Source: Dongia_B sp035539075 (GTDB lineage: Bacteria > Pseudomonadota > Alphaproteobacteria > Dongiales > Dongiaceae). From it: a stretch of DNA of 39,283 bases. Position 1 is the stretch's first letter. Each line of letters starts with the position of its first letter. Where the stretch lies: positions 1 through 39,283 of the forward strand of contig DATLJB010000097.1 of NCBI GenBank assembly GCA_035539075.1, written 5' to 3'. Position numbers and translations under genes: made by a program. Under the pieces are notes generated by a model. It did not search any database and was not told the DNA's origin. It saw nothing but the letters and a program-made list of their open reading frames with translations. Positions 30,173 to 39,070 of the stretch are shown piece after piece.

Positions 30173-31900
30173 ATGGCAAAGATTGTCGCCGACCAGATGG
30201 TTGAAACCTTGGTCGCGGCCGGCGTGAAGCGAATCTATGGAATTGTCGGCGATAGCCTTAACGGCTTCACGGATGCAATCCGCCGCGACGGCGAGATTGT
30301 CTGGCTGCATGTGCGCCACGAAGAGGTCGCCGCTTTCGCCGCCGGCGCCGATGCGCATCTCACCGGCGGTATTGCCGTCTGCGCCGGCAGCTGCGGTCCG
30401 GGAAATCTGCACCTCATTAACGGCTTGTTCGATTGCCACCGCTCCCGGCTGCCGGTCGTTGCAATTGCCGCCCATATCCCCTCGCCGGAGATCGGGGCGG
30501 GATATTTCCAGGAAACGCATCCCGAGCACTTGTTCCGCGAATGCAGCAGCTATTGCGAACTGGTTTCCAACCCCGCCCAGATGCCACGGGCATTGGAAAT
30601 CGCGCTTCGGCGGGCCATCGCGGAACGCTGCGTTTGCGTTATCGTCATTCCGGGCGATATCGCGTTGCAACCGGCCCTCGGCGCCCCATCGCCCAAGCCA
30701 TTCGGCCTCATCCCCGCCCGGCCGACTATCGCGCCAACGGCCGAGACGATCGACCGGCTCTCCGTCATTCTGAACGCGGCCAAGCGTGTGACGCTGCTGT
30801 GCGGCGGCGGCTGCGAGGGCGCCCATGGCCAATTGATCCAGCTCGCGGGCCGCCTTAAGTCGCCAATCGTTCATGCCTTGCGGGGCAAGGAGCATGTCGA
30901 GTGGGATAATCCCTATGACGTCGGTATGACAGGCCTGATCGGCTTTGCCTCCGGCTACACCGCCATGGAGACTTGCGACACCTTGCTGATGCTGGGAACG
31001 GATTTTCCTTACCGCCAGTTCTATCCGAAGCAAGCACGGATCGTTCAGGTCGATATCCGTCCCGAAGCCATTGGCCGACGCGCGCCCGTCGAGCTCGGGG
31101 TGATCGGCGAGGTCAAGGCAACCATAGAGGCCTTGCTGCCGCTTCTGGACGAAAAGCCGGATGGCAGCCATCTCGACACCTGCCGCGCCGATTACAGGGA
31201 AGCCCGCAAGGGCTTGGACGCCCTCGCTCAAGGGCGATCCGGCGGGATTGTCCATCCGCAGCATATTGCCCGTGTGGTCAGTGAGCTGGCCGCTGAAGAT
31301 GCCGTCTTTACCTGTGATGTCGGACTGCCGACCGTCTGGGCGGCGAGATACCTGACCATGAATGGCCGCCGCCGGCTCATCGGTTCGTTCTGGCATGGCT
31401 CAATGGCGAATGCCTTGGCGCAGGCAATCGGTGCGCAGGCAGCCTGCCCCGGCCGGCAGGTCGTTTCGCTGTCGGGAGACGGCGGCTTCACGATGCTGAT
31501 GGGTGATCTACTCAGTCTCGTTCAGCTTAAACTGCCGGTGAAGCTGGTGGTCTTCAATAATGGCGCACTCGGTTTTATCGAGCTGGAGCAGAAATCCACC
31601 GGCTTCCTTGACTTCGGCACCGATTTTGTGAACCCCAACTTCGCAGCCATGGCCGAAGCGGTAGGTGTGAAGGGCGTGCGGATCGAGCGCCCCGAAGAGG
31701 TCGAGACGAAGATCGCCGAGGCTATGCGCCATCCCGGCCCTGTCCTGATCGATGCCGTCGTCAACCGTATGGAACTCGCAATGCCCCCCAAGGTGACGGC
31801 GGAAATGGCAAAGGGCTTCACGCTCTACATGGTCAAGGCCGTCCTCAACGGCCGGGCCGACGAGATCGTTGAATTGGCCCGCTCCAATCTGCGTCGATAA
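30173..31900 (+). CDS. poxB: Pyruvate dehydrogenase (quinone), thiamine diphosphate enzyme
   Basis: A 575-residue enzyme very close in layout to E. coli PoxB: oxidative decarboxylation of pyruvate to acetate with electrons passed to ubiquinone. The catalytic Glu region RHEEVAAFAAGA, then GSCGPGNLHLINGLFDCHRS, are near-identical to the family. The ThDP-binding segment runs from GDGGFTMLMGDLLSLVQL to VVFNNGALGF. The C-terminal AKGFTLYMVKAVLNGRADEI is the lipid-binding tail that attaches it to the membrane. FAD binds the central domain. The second ATG (30173, MAKIVADQM) is chosen over 30158 because it aligns with the family and GAGGG precedes it. Confidence 0.94.
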   Translation: MAKIVADQMVETLVAAGVKRIYGIVGDSLNGFTDAIRRDGEIVWLHVRHEEVAAFAAGADAHLTGGIAVCAGSCGPGNLHLINGLFDCHRSRLPVVAIAAHIPSPEIGAGYFQETHPEHLFRECSSYCELVSNPAQMPRALEIALRRAIAERCVCVIVIPGDIALQPALGAPSPKPFGLIPARPTIAPTAETIDRLSVILNAAKRVTLLCGGGCEGAHGQLIQLAGRLKSPIVHALRGKEHVEWDNPYDVGMTGLIGFASGYTAMETCDTLLMLGTDFPYRQFYPKQARIVQVDIRPEAIGRRAPVELGVIGEVKATIEALLPLLDEKPDGSHLDTCRADYREARKGLDALAQGRSGGIVHPQHIARVVSELAAEDAVFTCDVGLPTVWAARYLTMNGRRRLIGSFWHGSMANALAQAIGAQAACPGRQVVSLSGDGGFTMLMGDLLSLVQLKLPVKLVVFNNGALGFIELEQKSTGFLDFGTDFVNPNFAAMAEAVGVKGVRIERPEEVETKIAEAMRHPGPVLIDAVVNRMELAMPPKVTAEMAKGFTLYMVKAVLNGRADEIVELARSNLRR

Positions 31901-32233
31901 AGGCCGCCGGATCCATTCTGGGACCATCATCCTGGCGGCGGAATTCCGATAGAAGTTTCCCCGGCAAAAGGCGGCCGAGTGCCGGCGGCGCGCCATAAGT
32001 TCTATTTAGCATTCCGGTTCGGCTTGCCGAACAGCCTCTCCCCCGCGCCGAAAAAAAGGCCGTCGCCATCGGCTTCAGTGTTGCTTCCTGGCGGCTCCGG
32101 TGCATTCGATGGCGTTTCGAGGCCGCCTGCTGGTTGGACTTAGGTATAACTTACCTTCGTCATGGCCGGGGATATACTTCTGGCGTTTCCGTCATGACCA
32201 ATGAACTCAACGCCGCAAGGGGAGGAACGTCAA
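31901..32233. other. Intergenic region upstream of gfa
   Basis: A 333-bp gap. It holds a 7-bp inverted repeat (GTTCGGC, loop TT, GCCGAAC at 32017-32032) of unclear role and the TTGGACTT-type motif at 32134. No gene is supported. Confidence 0.5.
32134..32145 (+). promoter_or_regulatory. TTGGACTT-type motif upstream of gfa
   Basis: TTGGACTTAGGT, ending 89 bases before the gfa ATG and oriented with the gene. Related copies lie upstream of the response regulator (34108, 34202) and the FIST gene (38927, minus strand). Confidence 0.5.
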
Positions 32234-32806
32234 ATGGCCGTTTCAATTCATCCAGCCGTCGACCACGGCATCAAGCAAGGTTCACCTAACTTTTCCGGCG
32301 GCACGCTGACCTGCAAATGCGCCACTGATCCGGTGGAAGTGACGGTCAAATCGCAAAGCGCCCACAATCACGTCTGCGGTTGCACCAAGTGCTGGAAACC
32401 CGCCGGCTCCCTGTTCTCCCAGGTCGCGGTCGTGCCGCGGGACAGCGTCAGTGTCACCAAGAATGCGCAGAAGCTGAAGGTGGTCGACCCGAATGCGGCG
32501 ATCCAGCGTCATGCCTGCACCGGCTGCGGTGTCCATATGTATGGTCGCATCGAGAACAAAGGCCACCCATTCTATGGGTTGGATTTCATCCACACCGAGC
32601 TTTCCAAGCAGGATGGCTGGTCGGCGCCGGAATTCGCCGCTTTCGTCTCCTCGATCATCGAATCGGGAGCCGATCCGAAAGGCATGGATGCCGTTCGTGC
32701 CCGCCTGCGGGAACTGAAGCTCGAACCTTATGACTGCCTCTCGCCGGCGCTGATGGATGCAATCGCGACGCATGTCGCCAAGCAATCCGGCGTCCTGAAA
32801 GCTTGA
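32234..32806 (+). CDS. gfa: S-(hydroxymethyl)glutathione synthase (glutathione-dependent formaldehyde-activating enzyme)
   Basis: A 190-residue Gfa family enzyme that promotes condensation of formaldehyde with glutathione, the first step of formaldehyde detoxification in the cytosol. Seven zinc-type cysteines are present: Cys27 and Cys29 in LTCKC, Cys48, Cys50 and Cys53 in VCGCTKC, and Cys95 and Cys98 in ACTGCGVHMYG. This matches the structurally known Paracoccus enzyme. The ATG at 32234 follows GGGGAGGA; an ATG at 32201 lacks a site. The product is the substrate of the class III alcohol dehydrogenase that begins at 39071. Confidence 0.94.
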   Translation: MAVSIHPAVDHGIKQGSPNFSGGTLTCKCATDPVEVTVKSQSAHNHVCGCTKCWKPAGSLFSQVAVVPRDSVSVTKNAQKLKVVDPNAAIQRHACTGCGVHMYGRIENKGHPFYGLDFIHTELSKQDGWSAPEFAAFVSSIIESGADPKGMDAVRARLRELKLEPYDCLSPALMDAIATHVAKQSGVLKA

Positions 32807-32833
32807 CGCTCTTTGCGTCCAAGACGATTGCGT

Positions 32834-32869
32834 ATAAGCCGATGCGGACTCCCTCCCGCATCGGCTTAT
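32834..32869. terminator. Bidirectional hairpin between convergent gfa and GlxA-type gene
   Basis: Perfect 14-bp arms ATAAGCCGATGCGG and CCGCATCGGCTTAT around an 8-base loop, 27 bases after the gfa stop and 91 bases after the convergent gene's stop. There is no long T-run, but stem length and position make a shared terminator the natural reading. Confidence 0.65.
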
Positions 32870-32960
32870 CGCTATTACGGCCTATAGGGATTGGGCCTTC
32901 GGCCCAGGCGATCGCTGTCCCGCCGTGCTCCCTCCCGCACTTTTACCGCCATGGCCGGCT

Positions 32961-34028
32961 TCAGAATGAGCGGCTGGGCGGATAGCCGAACTGGCGCGTA
33001 AAGTTGCGCGCGAAATCCGACGCTGAAATGAAGCCGCAGCGCTGCGCCACGGCCGCGATGCTGAGCGATGGCTCCTGCCACAGCAGGCGGCGCGCCTGCA
33101 GCAGGCGTTCACGCACATAGAACTGCGTCGGCGTCAATTTTTCCTCCCGCCGGAAGCAGCGTTGCAACCGGCGCAGCGAGGTCCCCAGCCGGGCGGCAAG
33201 CTCGCGTGAATTCAAAGGCTTCTCGATATGCTGCCGCATCAGTTGCACAGCACCCCGGGTCAAGGAATTGACCGACAGAACCATGGGGCGCTGCACATCG
33301 TGTTCATCACGCACCAGGTACCGGTTGAGCTGGTCCGCTATGTCCAAGGTTATCTCCGGCCCACAGATATCGCGAACGCAGGCCAAGGCGAGATCCGTCG
33401 TCCCGCAGCCCCCGCTGCAGCTGAGGATTCCACGGTCTTCATGATAAATCTGGTCCCTGAAATCCACGCGGTTATGACGCTGGCGATAGTCCTCGATATG
33501 GGCCCAATGCGCCGCACAACGTCTGCCGTCAAGCAGGCCCGCAGCCGCCAGCAGGCTGGAAGCGCCGCCGACCAGCCCGACACGGGCATTATTGTCGACC
33601 TGTCGAAAAAGCCAGGATGCGACACTACGGGTGTCAAATTCCGCGCCCATATCGAGCCCGGCCAGAAGCAGCAGGTTTGTTGACGTATCGCTTGGGTCGA
33701 ATACCCGGTCCGTCCTCACCGGCAGGCCACAGGATGTATCGACGGAATCGGTCCCGATCCCCACCACATCCCAACTGAAAAGAGATTGCCGCACGGTGTT
33801 GTTTGCCAAATGGAAGACGTCCAGGAGGGCTGACAGATCGTGCATATCGAAGCCAGGCCAGAGCAAGATGTCGATATGGACTGTCTGGCCGTGATCCATC
33901 CTGAGTAGCTTCGGGGTGGTTCGCGGCACCGTCGCCGCTCCCCGTCGCGGCCTCTTTCGCCGCGGCGCTCGCCAAGACTTTTGCATAACATCTTGTGCAG
34001 TGCGGCGCTGATCCAGCACGGTGCCCAT
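32961..34028 (-). CDS. GlxA family transcriptional regulator (DJ-1/PfpI-like plus AraC HTH)
   Basis: A 355-residue regulator. The N-terminal class I amidotransferase-like domain (about 48-215) includes DILLWPGFDMHDLSALLDVF and the elbow-type segment VGGASSLLAAAGLLDGRRCAAHW. CSGGCGTTDLALA follows near 220. The AraC/XylS DNA-binding domain is C-terminal (about 250-355): SRELAARLGTSLRRLQRCFR and SIAAVAQRCGFISASDFARN. Relatives regulate carnitine, choline, dimethylglycine or arginine use. The ATG at 34028 is chosen over 34049 because GGAGG precedes it at eight bases. It is divergent from the LuxR response regulator and convergent with gfa, so formaldehyde or methylated-amine genes are plausible targets. 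Confidence 0.9.
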   Translation of the reverse strand: MGTVLDQRRTAQDVMQKSWRAPRRKRPRRGAATVPRTTPKLLRMDHGQTVHIDILLWPGFDMHDLSALLDVFHLANNTVRQSLFSWDVVGIGTDSVDTSCGLPVRTDRVFDPSDTSTNLLLLAGLDMGAEFDTRSVASWLFRQVDNNARVGLVGGASSLLAAAGLLDGRRCAAHWAHIEDYRQRHNRVDFRDQIYHEDRGILSCSGGCGTTDLALACVRDICGPEITLDIADQLNRYLVRDEHDVQRPMVLSVNSLTRGAVQLMRQHIEKPLNSRELAARLGTSLRRLQRCFRREEKLTPTQFYVRERLLQARRLLWQEPSLSIAAVAQRCGFISASDFARNFTRQFGYPPSRSF

Positions 34029-34107
34029 GAGCAAACCCTCCTTGATCATCGTCGTTGGTTGGGCGACGTCATCCCGTTCAGCTATAGTGAACTGGCGGCC
34101 TCGACCA

Positions 34108-34124
34108 CAATTGGACTTTGGTGC
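34108..34124 (+). promoter_or_regulatory. TTGGACTT-type motif copy upstream of response regulator (distal)
   Basis: CAATTGGACTTTGGTGC, identical at 16 of 17 bases to the copy at 34202. Confidence 0.55.
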
Positions 34125-34201
34125 GGCACAGCAAAATGCCTGCTTGGACGGTCGGCATAAACACCCTTCGACTGTGGGAACAGTAGCCGCCGGTCGGAAG
34201 G

Positions 34202-34218
34202 CAATTGGACTTTAGTGC
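34202..34218 (+). promoter_or_regulatory. TTGGACTT-type motif copy upstream of response regulator (proximal)
   Basis: CAATTGGACTTTAGTGC, oriented toward the response regulator and ending 128 bases before its ATG. Confidence 0.55.
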
Positions 34219-34310
34219 TAGTTGGCTAGCGGCCGCGCAGAATCACTTAATTGTCAGCCTGGGCCAGCAAAGGTGCTCATCACCAAACATGACTTGACCG
34301 CATAGGCATT

Positions 34311-34330
34311 AGAACACAAACTCGTGTTCT
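34311..34330 (+). promoter_or_regulatory. Inverted repeat next to the response-regulator ribosome binding site
   Basis: Arms AGAACAC and GTGTTCT around AAACTC, ending five bases before AAGGAGG. It could be an operator over the transcription start or an mRNA hairpin. Confidence 0.4.
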
Positions 34331-34346
34331 TCTTGAAGGAGGTCAG

Positions 34347-35024
34347 ATGACGACTGTTTTGGTTGCCGATGATCATCCGATGTTCCGCGAAGCTTTGGCC
34401 GACGCTCTGCGCTCGATCATCGACCGCGTCGATGTAATCGAGAGCGGTTCGATGACTGAAACCATCGGCGCCGTCGCGGAAAGTCCTGATATTGATCTTA
34501 TTCTGCTGGACTTGCGGATGCCGGGCGTGAACGGCGTCAAAGGGGTGCGGACATTGCGGGTGCGGCGCCCAGACGTTCCCGTCGCCGTTATCTCTGCGTT
34601 GTCGGATAGCTTTGTGGTGCGCGAATGCTTTGATGCCGGCGCCATCGGCTATATCCCCAAGTCCCTCTCGCGCGCGGCAATCGCCGATGCAATTTCCACC
34701 ATTCTCGATGGCGGCAGCTACGCGCCGCATGAGGGTATCGCCGAGTCTCGGCCGGACATCGAGGCCGATGAGCTGGATGACGCGATACGCTGCCGCTTCG
34801 AGCTTCTCACCAACCAGCAGCGGAAGGTCCTGGAACTGATGGCTGCGGGCCTTTTGAACAAGCAGATCGCTCACGAGATCGACGTGCAGATCACCACCGT
34901 GAAGGCACATGTATCCAGCTTGCTGCAGAAACTCGGTGTCTCAAGCCGAACGCAAGCCGTGATCCTCTACCAGAAATACAACAAGGCCATGTCAGTGGCG
35001 AATAGACGCGATCAGAGCGCGTAG
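34347..35024 (+). CDS. LuxR/NarL family response regulator
   Basis: A 225-residue two-component regulator. Receiver domain 1-125: acidic pocket Asp8-Asp9 (VADDHP), phosphoacceptor Asp55 in LILLDLRMPG, Ser83 and Lys105 in YIPKS. The LuxR-type helix-turn-helix spans about 150-212 (LTNQQRKVLELMAAGLLNKQ and TTVKAHVSSLLQKLGVSSRT). AAGGAGG precedes the ATG. It resembles regulators of quinoprotein ethanol and methanol/formaldehyde oxidation. Its 3-prime end overlaps that of the convergent hybrid kinase by 33 bases. It is the natural partner of that kinase and may bind the TTGGACTT-type motif found upstream of itself. Confidence 0.92.
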   Translation: MTTVLVADDHPMFREALADALRSIIDRVDVIESGSMTETIGAVAESPDIDLILLDLRMPGVNGVKGVRTLRVRRPDVPVAVISALSDSFVVRECFDAGAIGYIPKSLSRAAIADAISTILDGGSYAPHEGIAESRPDIEADELDDAIRCRFELLTNQQRKVLELMAAGLLNKQIAHEIDVQITTVKAHVSSLLQKLGVSSRTQAVILYQKYNKAMSVANRRDQSA

Positions 35025-37658
35025 CCGGGCCGGCTTGATCGGCTTCATCAGCAGGCTGACGGCCGGCAGCAGCTGAACCAGATGCTGGACCTCATTGTTT
35101 CTATCGGCCGTGATCACGGCCGCCGGAATATTCCGTCCCAGCCTGTGCCGCACCGCGGAAATGAGATCCGTGCCAATCCGACCGTTATCGAGGTGATAGT
35201 CGGCAAGAAGGATGTCGGGCCGGCCGGCATCCCGATTGAGCGCGGCGATGGCGCCCTCCTCATCCGGCACGGCGATGACCTGACATTGCCAGGTATCCAG
35301 CAAGCTGCGCATGCCGTCCAGGATGTCGCGGTCATTGTCGACCACCAGAACGCAGGTGCCGGCAATACTGTTGGCGACAGGCATCGATCGATGATCGACC
35401 TTGATGATATCCGTCATATCATTGGCGATCGGCACCAGGACCGAGAACATCGATCCACGCCCCATCTGTGACCGCACCTGGACCGGATGATGCAGCAAGC
35501 GGCTGATGCGGCGCACAATCGACAGACCGAGGCCGTATCCCTTCTCCCGACCTTCTCCCGGCGACAGCCGGTGAAACTCCTCGAAAATGTCATCGAGCTT
35601 GTCCTGCGGAATGCCGATACCAGTATCGAAGACCTGCAGCTCCATGTTCGTACCGCGGCGGCGTACGCCAAAAAGGATGCGCCCGCGAGACGTATATCGG
35701 CAGGCATTTGTAAGAAAGTTCTGCAGCAGCCGTCGAAGCAGGCGCGGATCGGTATAGATGCTCTGCTGGCTTGCTATCACCTTGAATTCCAGGCCACGCT
35801 GCTCCGCTAGCGGCGCGATATCGTCGCGCAGCGAGCGCATGAGCGATTCCAAAGAAACACGCTGGATCTCCGCGTCCACGCGGCCGGCATCGAGCTTGGA
35901 GATATCCAGCAGAATATTGAGCACGTCTTCTATGTTGGCGAGTGCGCGATCGACCTTTGCGATCAGCGGGCTTTGCGCGCCGCGCGGCCGGTCAGCCAGC
36001 ATGGCGGCGACAAAGAGGCGCGCGGCGTTGAGCGGTTGCAGCAGATCATGACTGGCATCGGCAAGAAACTGCGTCTTGCTGATATTGGCACGCTCGGCCT
36101 CGACCTTAGCGACCCGCAACTCCCGGGTGATGCGGCGGCGCTTCTCGACTTCCTGCGACAAGGCTTCATTTGATTTCTGCAGCGAGGCGGTCCGTTCCTG
36201 CACGCGTCGCTCCAATTCCTCATTTGTCGCTTCCAGGATCTTCTGAGTGCGGCGGCGCTCGGTGATGTCCTGGATGAGCGTGAAGAATCCGACCACTTGG
36301 CCGTGCGCGTTCCGATGCGGCACATAGGTCGCAAGCCCGAAACGAGCCTCCTGTTCGGCCGATGACAATGGCGTGTCGAAAATTGCCGTCGCACCGCCGA
36401 GGGCGCGATCGATATAGGGCTTGCGCAGCGCATATTCCTGCGCGCTCAGGACGTCCTGCAGGCAGCGGCCGATGATGCGGCCCCCTTCCGGCATGAAATT
36501 CGCCCGATAGGCCCGATTGACGAACTGGTAGCGTTCCTGTTCGTCGATATAACTCATCATCGTCGGCATGGCATTGGCGAAAAGCCGGATTCTTTCCTCG
36601 CTGTCGTGCAGCGCCTCTTCAGCCATCCGACGATCGGTGATTTCCGCGTAGGAAGTCACGAAGCCTCCATCCGGCATCGGGTCGCATTCGACCGAGAACC
36701 AGCGCCCGTTCACCGACACCTCGATCGGCGGTGTGCTGCCGGCGGCAGTGGCGACTGAAGAGCCGCTGCCGAGTTCCGGCACACCCCGCCTGTCATTGAA
36801 CCGTTGAAAGCTCTCGAAGCTGGAACCCGGCGTCAGCAAGGTCGCCGGCAGGCCCAGGAGTTCACCATACCGCCTATTGGCCGTCGTCAGATGCTGCCGG
36901 CGATCGAACACCGCAACGCCGATCGACATGCTTTCCAAAGTCGCCTGCAGATGCGCCGAGGTTTCGGAAAGGACCTTCTCGCGTTTCTGCCGCTCCTCGT
37001 CCTTTAAATCAGTAATATCGGTATAGATTGAGGCGATACCGCCTTCGTTCGAGCGGCGATCATTCACCTGCACCCATTTTCCCGATGAAAGGCCGTAGAT
37101 CCAGCGGTTCGCGCCACCGCGCCGCGTCGCATGCCGCTGTTCGAGATGCTTCTGTATCCATTCCTCATAGGGTGCATCCTCGATGACGTTGATGCATTTC
37201 TCCGAAATCGCCATCTGCATCAATTCATCGAAGGTGATGCCGGTATGGATGCGATCGGTGAGCTTGGGCCAAAAGTCCAGGAATCGCTTGTTGAACAGGA
37301 TCAGCCGGTCTTCCGGATCGAAGATGGAAAATCCTTCCGAAATGCTGTCGATGGCGTCCTGTAGGCGATTTTGCGTTGTATGGCTGACGATGATGGCGGC
37401 ATTCAGCTCCTGGTTCGACTGCTCGACTGCCTGCAGCGCCTGTTCCAGCTCACGGGTCCGATCGCGGACCTTGCGATCGAGCAGGATGGCGGTTTGGAAA
37501 AGATGATAGGCATTGCCCTGGATATCGAGACTGTGCTCGACACGCTGCATCAGTGCCCGGTTTATTTCCCGCAGCTTTGCATTCTCGCGTCGCAGGCTGG
37601 CTAGGTCGGCTGCGCTGACGAGATCCGTCTCGTCGCTCGGCGCTGGATCGCCGTTCAT
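34992..37658 (-). CDS. Hybrid histidine kinase with multiple PAS domains and C-terminal receiver (NahK/ErcS-like)
   Basis: An 888-residue cytosolic hybrid kinase. An N-terminal coiled coil (about 15-95) is followed by a PAS_7-type domain (100-215), PAS domains at about 230-345 and 350-468, and a second coiled coil (470-525). The dimerisation domain has His537 in FLADASHDLLQPL. The ATPase domain has the N box around Asn651 and DTGIGI (678-683). The C-terminal receiver carries Asp820 in ILLADYHLD. There is no transmembrane helix. Its ATG overlaps the FIST gene stop (ATGA). The FIST-then-kinase order matches nosP-nahK (PA1975-PA1976) of Pseudomonas aeruginosa, which adjoins the ethanol oxidation regulatory genes. 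It probably signals to the convergent LuxR regulator. Confidence 0.92.
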   Translation of the reverse strand: MNGDPAPSDETDLVSAADLASLRRENAKLREINRALMQRVEHSLDIQGNAYHLFQTAILLDRKVRDRTRELEQALQAVEQSNQELNAAIIVSHTTQNRLQDAIDSISEGFSIFDPEDRLILFNKRFLDFWPKLTDRIHTGITFDELMQMAISEKCINVIEDAPYEEWIQKHLEQRHATRRGGANRWIYGLSSGKWVQVNDRRSNEGGIASIYTDITDLKDEERQKREKVLSETSAHLQATLESMSIGVAVFDRRQHLTTANRRYGELLGLPATLLTPGSSFESFQRFNDRRGVPELGSGSSVATAAGSTPPIEVSVNGRWFSVECDPMPDGGFVTSYAEITDRRMAEEALHDSEERIRLFANAMPTMMSYIDEQERYQFVNRAYRANFMPEGGRIIGRCLQDVLSAQEYALRKPYIDRALGGATAIFDTPLSSAEQEARFGLATYVPHRNAHGQVVGFFTLIQDITERRRTQKILEATNEELERRVQERTASLQKSNEALSQEVEKRRRITRELRVAKVEAERANISKTQFLADASHDLLQPLNAARLFVAAMLADRPRGAQSPLIAKVDRALANIEDVLNILLDISKLDAGRVDAEIQRVSLESLMRSLRDDIAPLAEQRGLEFKVIASQQSIYTDPRLLRRLLQNFLTNACRYTSRGRILFGVRRRGTNMELQVFDTGIGIPQDKLDDIFEEFHRLSPGEGREKGYGLGLSIVRRISRLLHHPVQVRSQMGRGSMFSVLVPIANDMTDIIKVDHRSMPVANSIAGTCVLVVDNDRDILDGMRSLLDTWQCQVIAVPDEEGAIAALNRDAGRPDILLADYHLDNGRIGTDLISAVRHRLGRNIPAAVITADRNNEVQHLVQLLPAVSLLMKPIKPARLRALIASIRH

Positions 37659-38836
37659 GAAGAATTGCCTCCAAAAGCAATGCCGGTGAAAGTCTGGCTC
37701 ATATGCATCATGCCGAACTGTTCGCCATAGGTATTGAAGCCGACAACCTTGTTGCGCGACAACAGATCCGATACGCGCGGCAACAGCTGTGTCTGTTCCA
37801 TCTCAACATAGCGTAGAATACAGTCGAAGGCGACGACGGCCTCAACCTGACCGAGGTCACGGTTCAGCCGGTCAAAAAGATTCTCCAGATTGCTGACCAG
37901 ATCGCCGCTGCGCGCGATGCTCAGCACGATACCCTCGTCAATGGCACAGAAGAATTGCAGACAATCGGAATCGTCGACCCGCTGAATGCCGCGCACATAA
38001 TGCCGCCCACCTGCCCGGACCACCAGCGGATGGGACGCAAAGACAAAGGAATTCAGGTCCTCGCGCTTCAATCCCAGCATCTGCGCATATTCCTGGGCCG
38101 CCGGTTCTGCATTCAGCTGAAGCACCAGCCTGCGGCTGGGATCGGCCCGCGTCACCACCAGCTTATGTTCGAGGGGTTCAAAGTGCTGGGTCTGGAAGAC
38201 GCGGAAATCGAGATCCGTCGATGCCAGCAGCAAAATCGCCGCATTGGTCAGCACCCGGTCGTTGATGAAGATGTTCGGCTCCTCGGAGGAGGGATTGTTC
38301 CCGGCCGAACCGCCGATCAGCGGCACATGGCCGAGAGCGTCCCCGACCGCGCTGGCGATCGCCTCCTCCCTCATGGCCAATCCGTCATTGATCAACAGGG
38401 CGAAGGTACGTGGTTGATCGAAGCGGCGGCTGACGCTTTCATGCTCCTGCAGCAGCGATTTGGCCGCGGCTATGCCGGCCGCAATATCGAAATTCGCCAG
38501 ATGCTCCACGACCTGAAGCGAGACCGCGAAATGCTGTCGCGGCAGGCTGACGCCGGCGATGCTGCCATGTCTGTAGCCGGCTGGGGTAATCTCACCCGCC
38601 GTCGTACAGCCGACGACGGTCTGCCGCGTACCATGTCGCCGGACCGCGGCGGCGATATCGGCAACATGGAATTGGGGGGAGCAGAACAGCAGGACGATCT
38701 CAGAATCGTCCGAAGCGATCTGATCAAGTATATCCTCTACGGCGGCGGCAGCATCCTGCTTCATCGACATGCCCCGGCGAATTTCGACTGCCCGGTTCTT
38801 TTTTTCGGCAACCGTGGCGACTTCTGGTCCCGACAT
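37655..38836 (-). CDS. FIST domain sensor protein (NosP-like)
   Basis: A 393-residue soluble protein with a FIST_N domain (about 40-235, with VVGCTTAGEITPAGY and VPLIGGSAGNN) and a FIST_C domain (about 245-375, including EYAQMLGLKREDL and VVGFNTYGEQFG). FIST proteins are input modules; the Pseudomonas NosP member binds heme and nitric oxide and controls its partner kinase. Whether this one binds heme cannot be judged here. The ATG follows GGGAGG six bases upstream. It is first of a two-gene unit with the hybrid kinase and divergent from class III alcohol dehydrogenase. Confidence 0.92.
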   Translation of the reverse strand: MSGPEVATVAEKKNRAVEIRRGMSMKQDAAAAVEDILDQIASDDSEIVLLFCSPQFHVADIAAAVRRHGTRQTVVGCTTAGEITPAGYRHGSIAGVSLPRQHFAVSLQVVEHLANFDIAAGIAAAKSLLQEHESVSRRFDQPRTFALLINDGLAMREEAIASAVGDALGHVPLIGGSAGNNPSSEEPNIFINDRVLTNAAILLLASTDLDFRVFQTQHFEPLEHKLVVTRADPSRRLVLQLNAEPAAQEYAQMLGLKREDLNSFVFASHPLVVRAGGRHYVRGIQRVDDSDCLQFFCAIDEGIVLSIARSGDLVSNLENLFDRLNRDLGQVEAVVAFDCILRYVEMEQTQLLPRVSDLLSRNKVVGFNTYGEQFGMMHMSQTFTGIAFGGNSS

Positions 38837-38926
38837 CTTTGCCTCCCACTGACATATTTTTATTTGCGGATGATCCTAGCACTCCGACATTGAACTGACT
38901 GAATTATTCACTGAACTCATCTCGAT

Positions 38927-38938
38927 CTAAAGTCTAAT
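38927..38938 (-). promoter_or_regulatory. TTGGACTT-type motif upstream of the FIST-kinase operon
   Basis: On the minus strand ATTAGACTTTAG, one base different from the ATTGGACTTTAG core of the copy at 34202. It lies 91 bases upstream of the FIST ATG and points toward it. A perfect 11-bp palindrome, TGAATTATTCA (38900-38910), lies between. Confidence 0.5.
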
Positions 38939-39070
38939 TTCGGATGCCACGAACTTCTCGCTAGCATCCTGAAATACAAGCGAGGCGACACTTGGCCCAG
39001 CAAGCTTGCCAGTACGGCGGCTGACGCGCCAGCATCGTCGACCGAAGAGGGTTTTCAGCAGGAGGCGCAT

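Larger units (their letters stand above)
34029..34346. other. Divergent regulatory region between GlxA-type and response-regulator genes
   Basis: A 318-bp gap containing two copies of the TTGGACTT-type motif, 94 bases apart, and a hairpin (34311-34330) directly before the response regulator's ribosome binding site. No clear -35/-10 pair was found. Confidence 0.55.

Noticed and set aside
30113..31396. Minus-strand open frame (427 codons) opposite poxB
   Set aside because: poxB is near-identical in layout to a known enzyme across the whole length; the antisense frame has no motif.
32017..32032. Inverted repeat GTTCGGC/GCCGAAC after poxB as a terminator
   Set aside because: The loop is only two bases, it lies 116 bases after the stop codon and no T-run follows; left as an unassigned palindrome.
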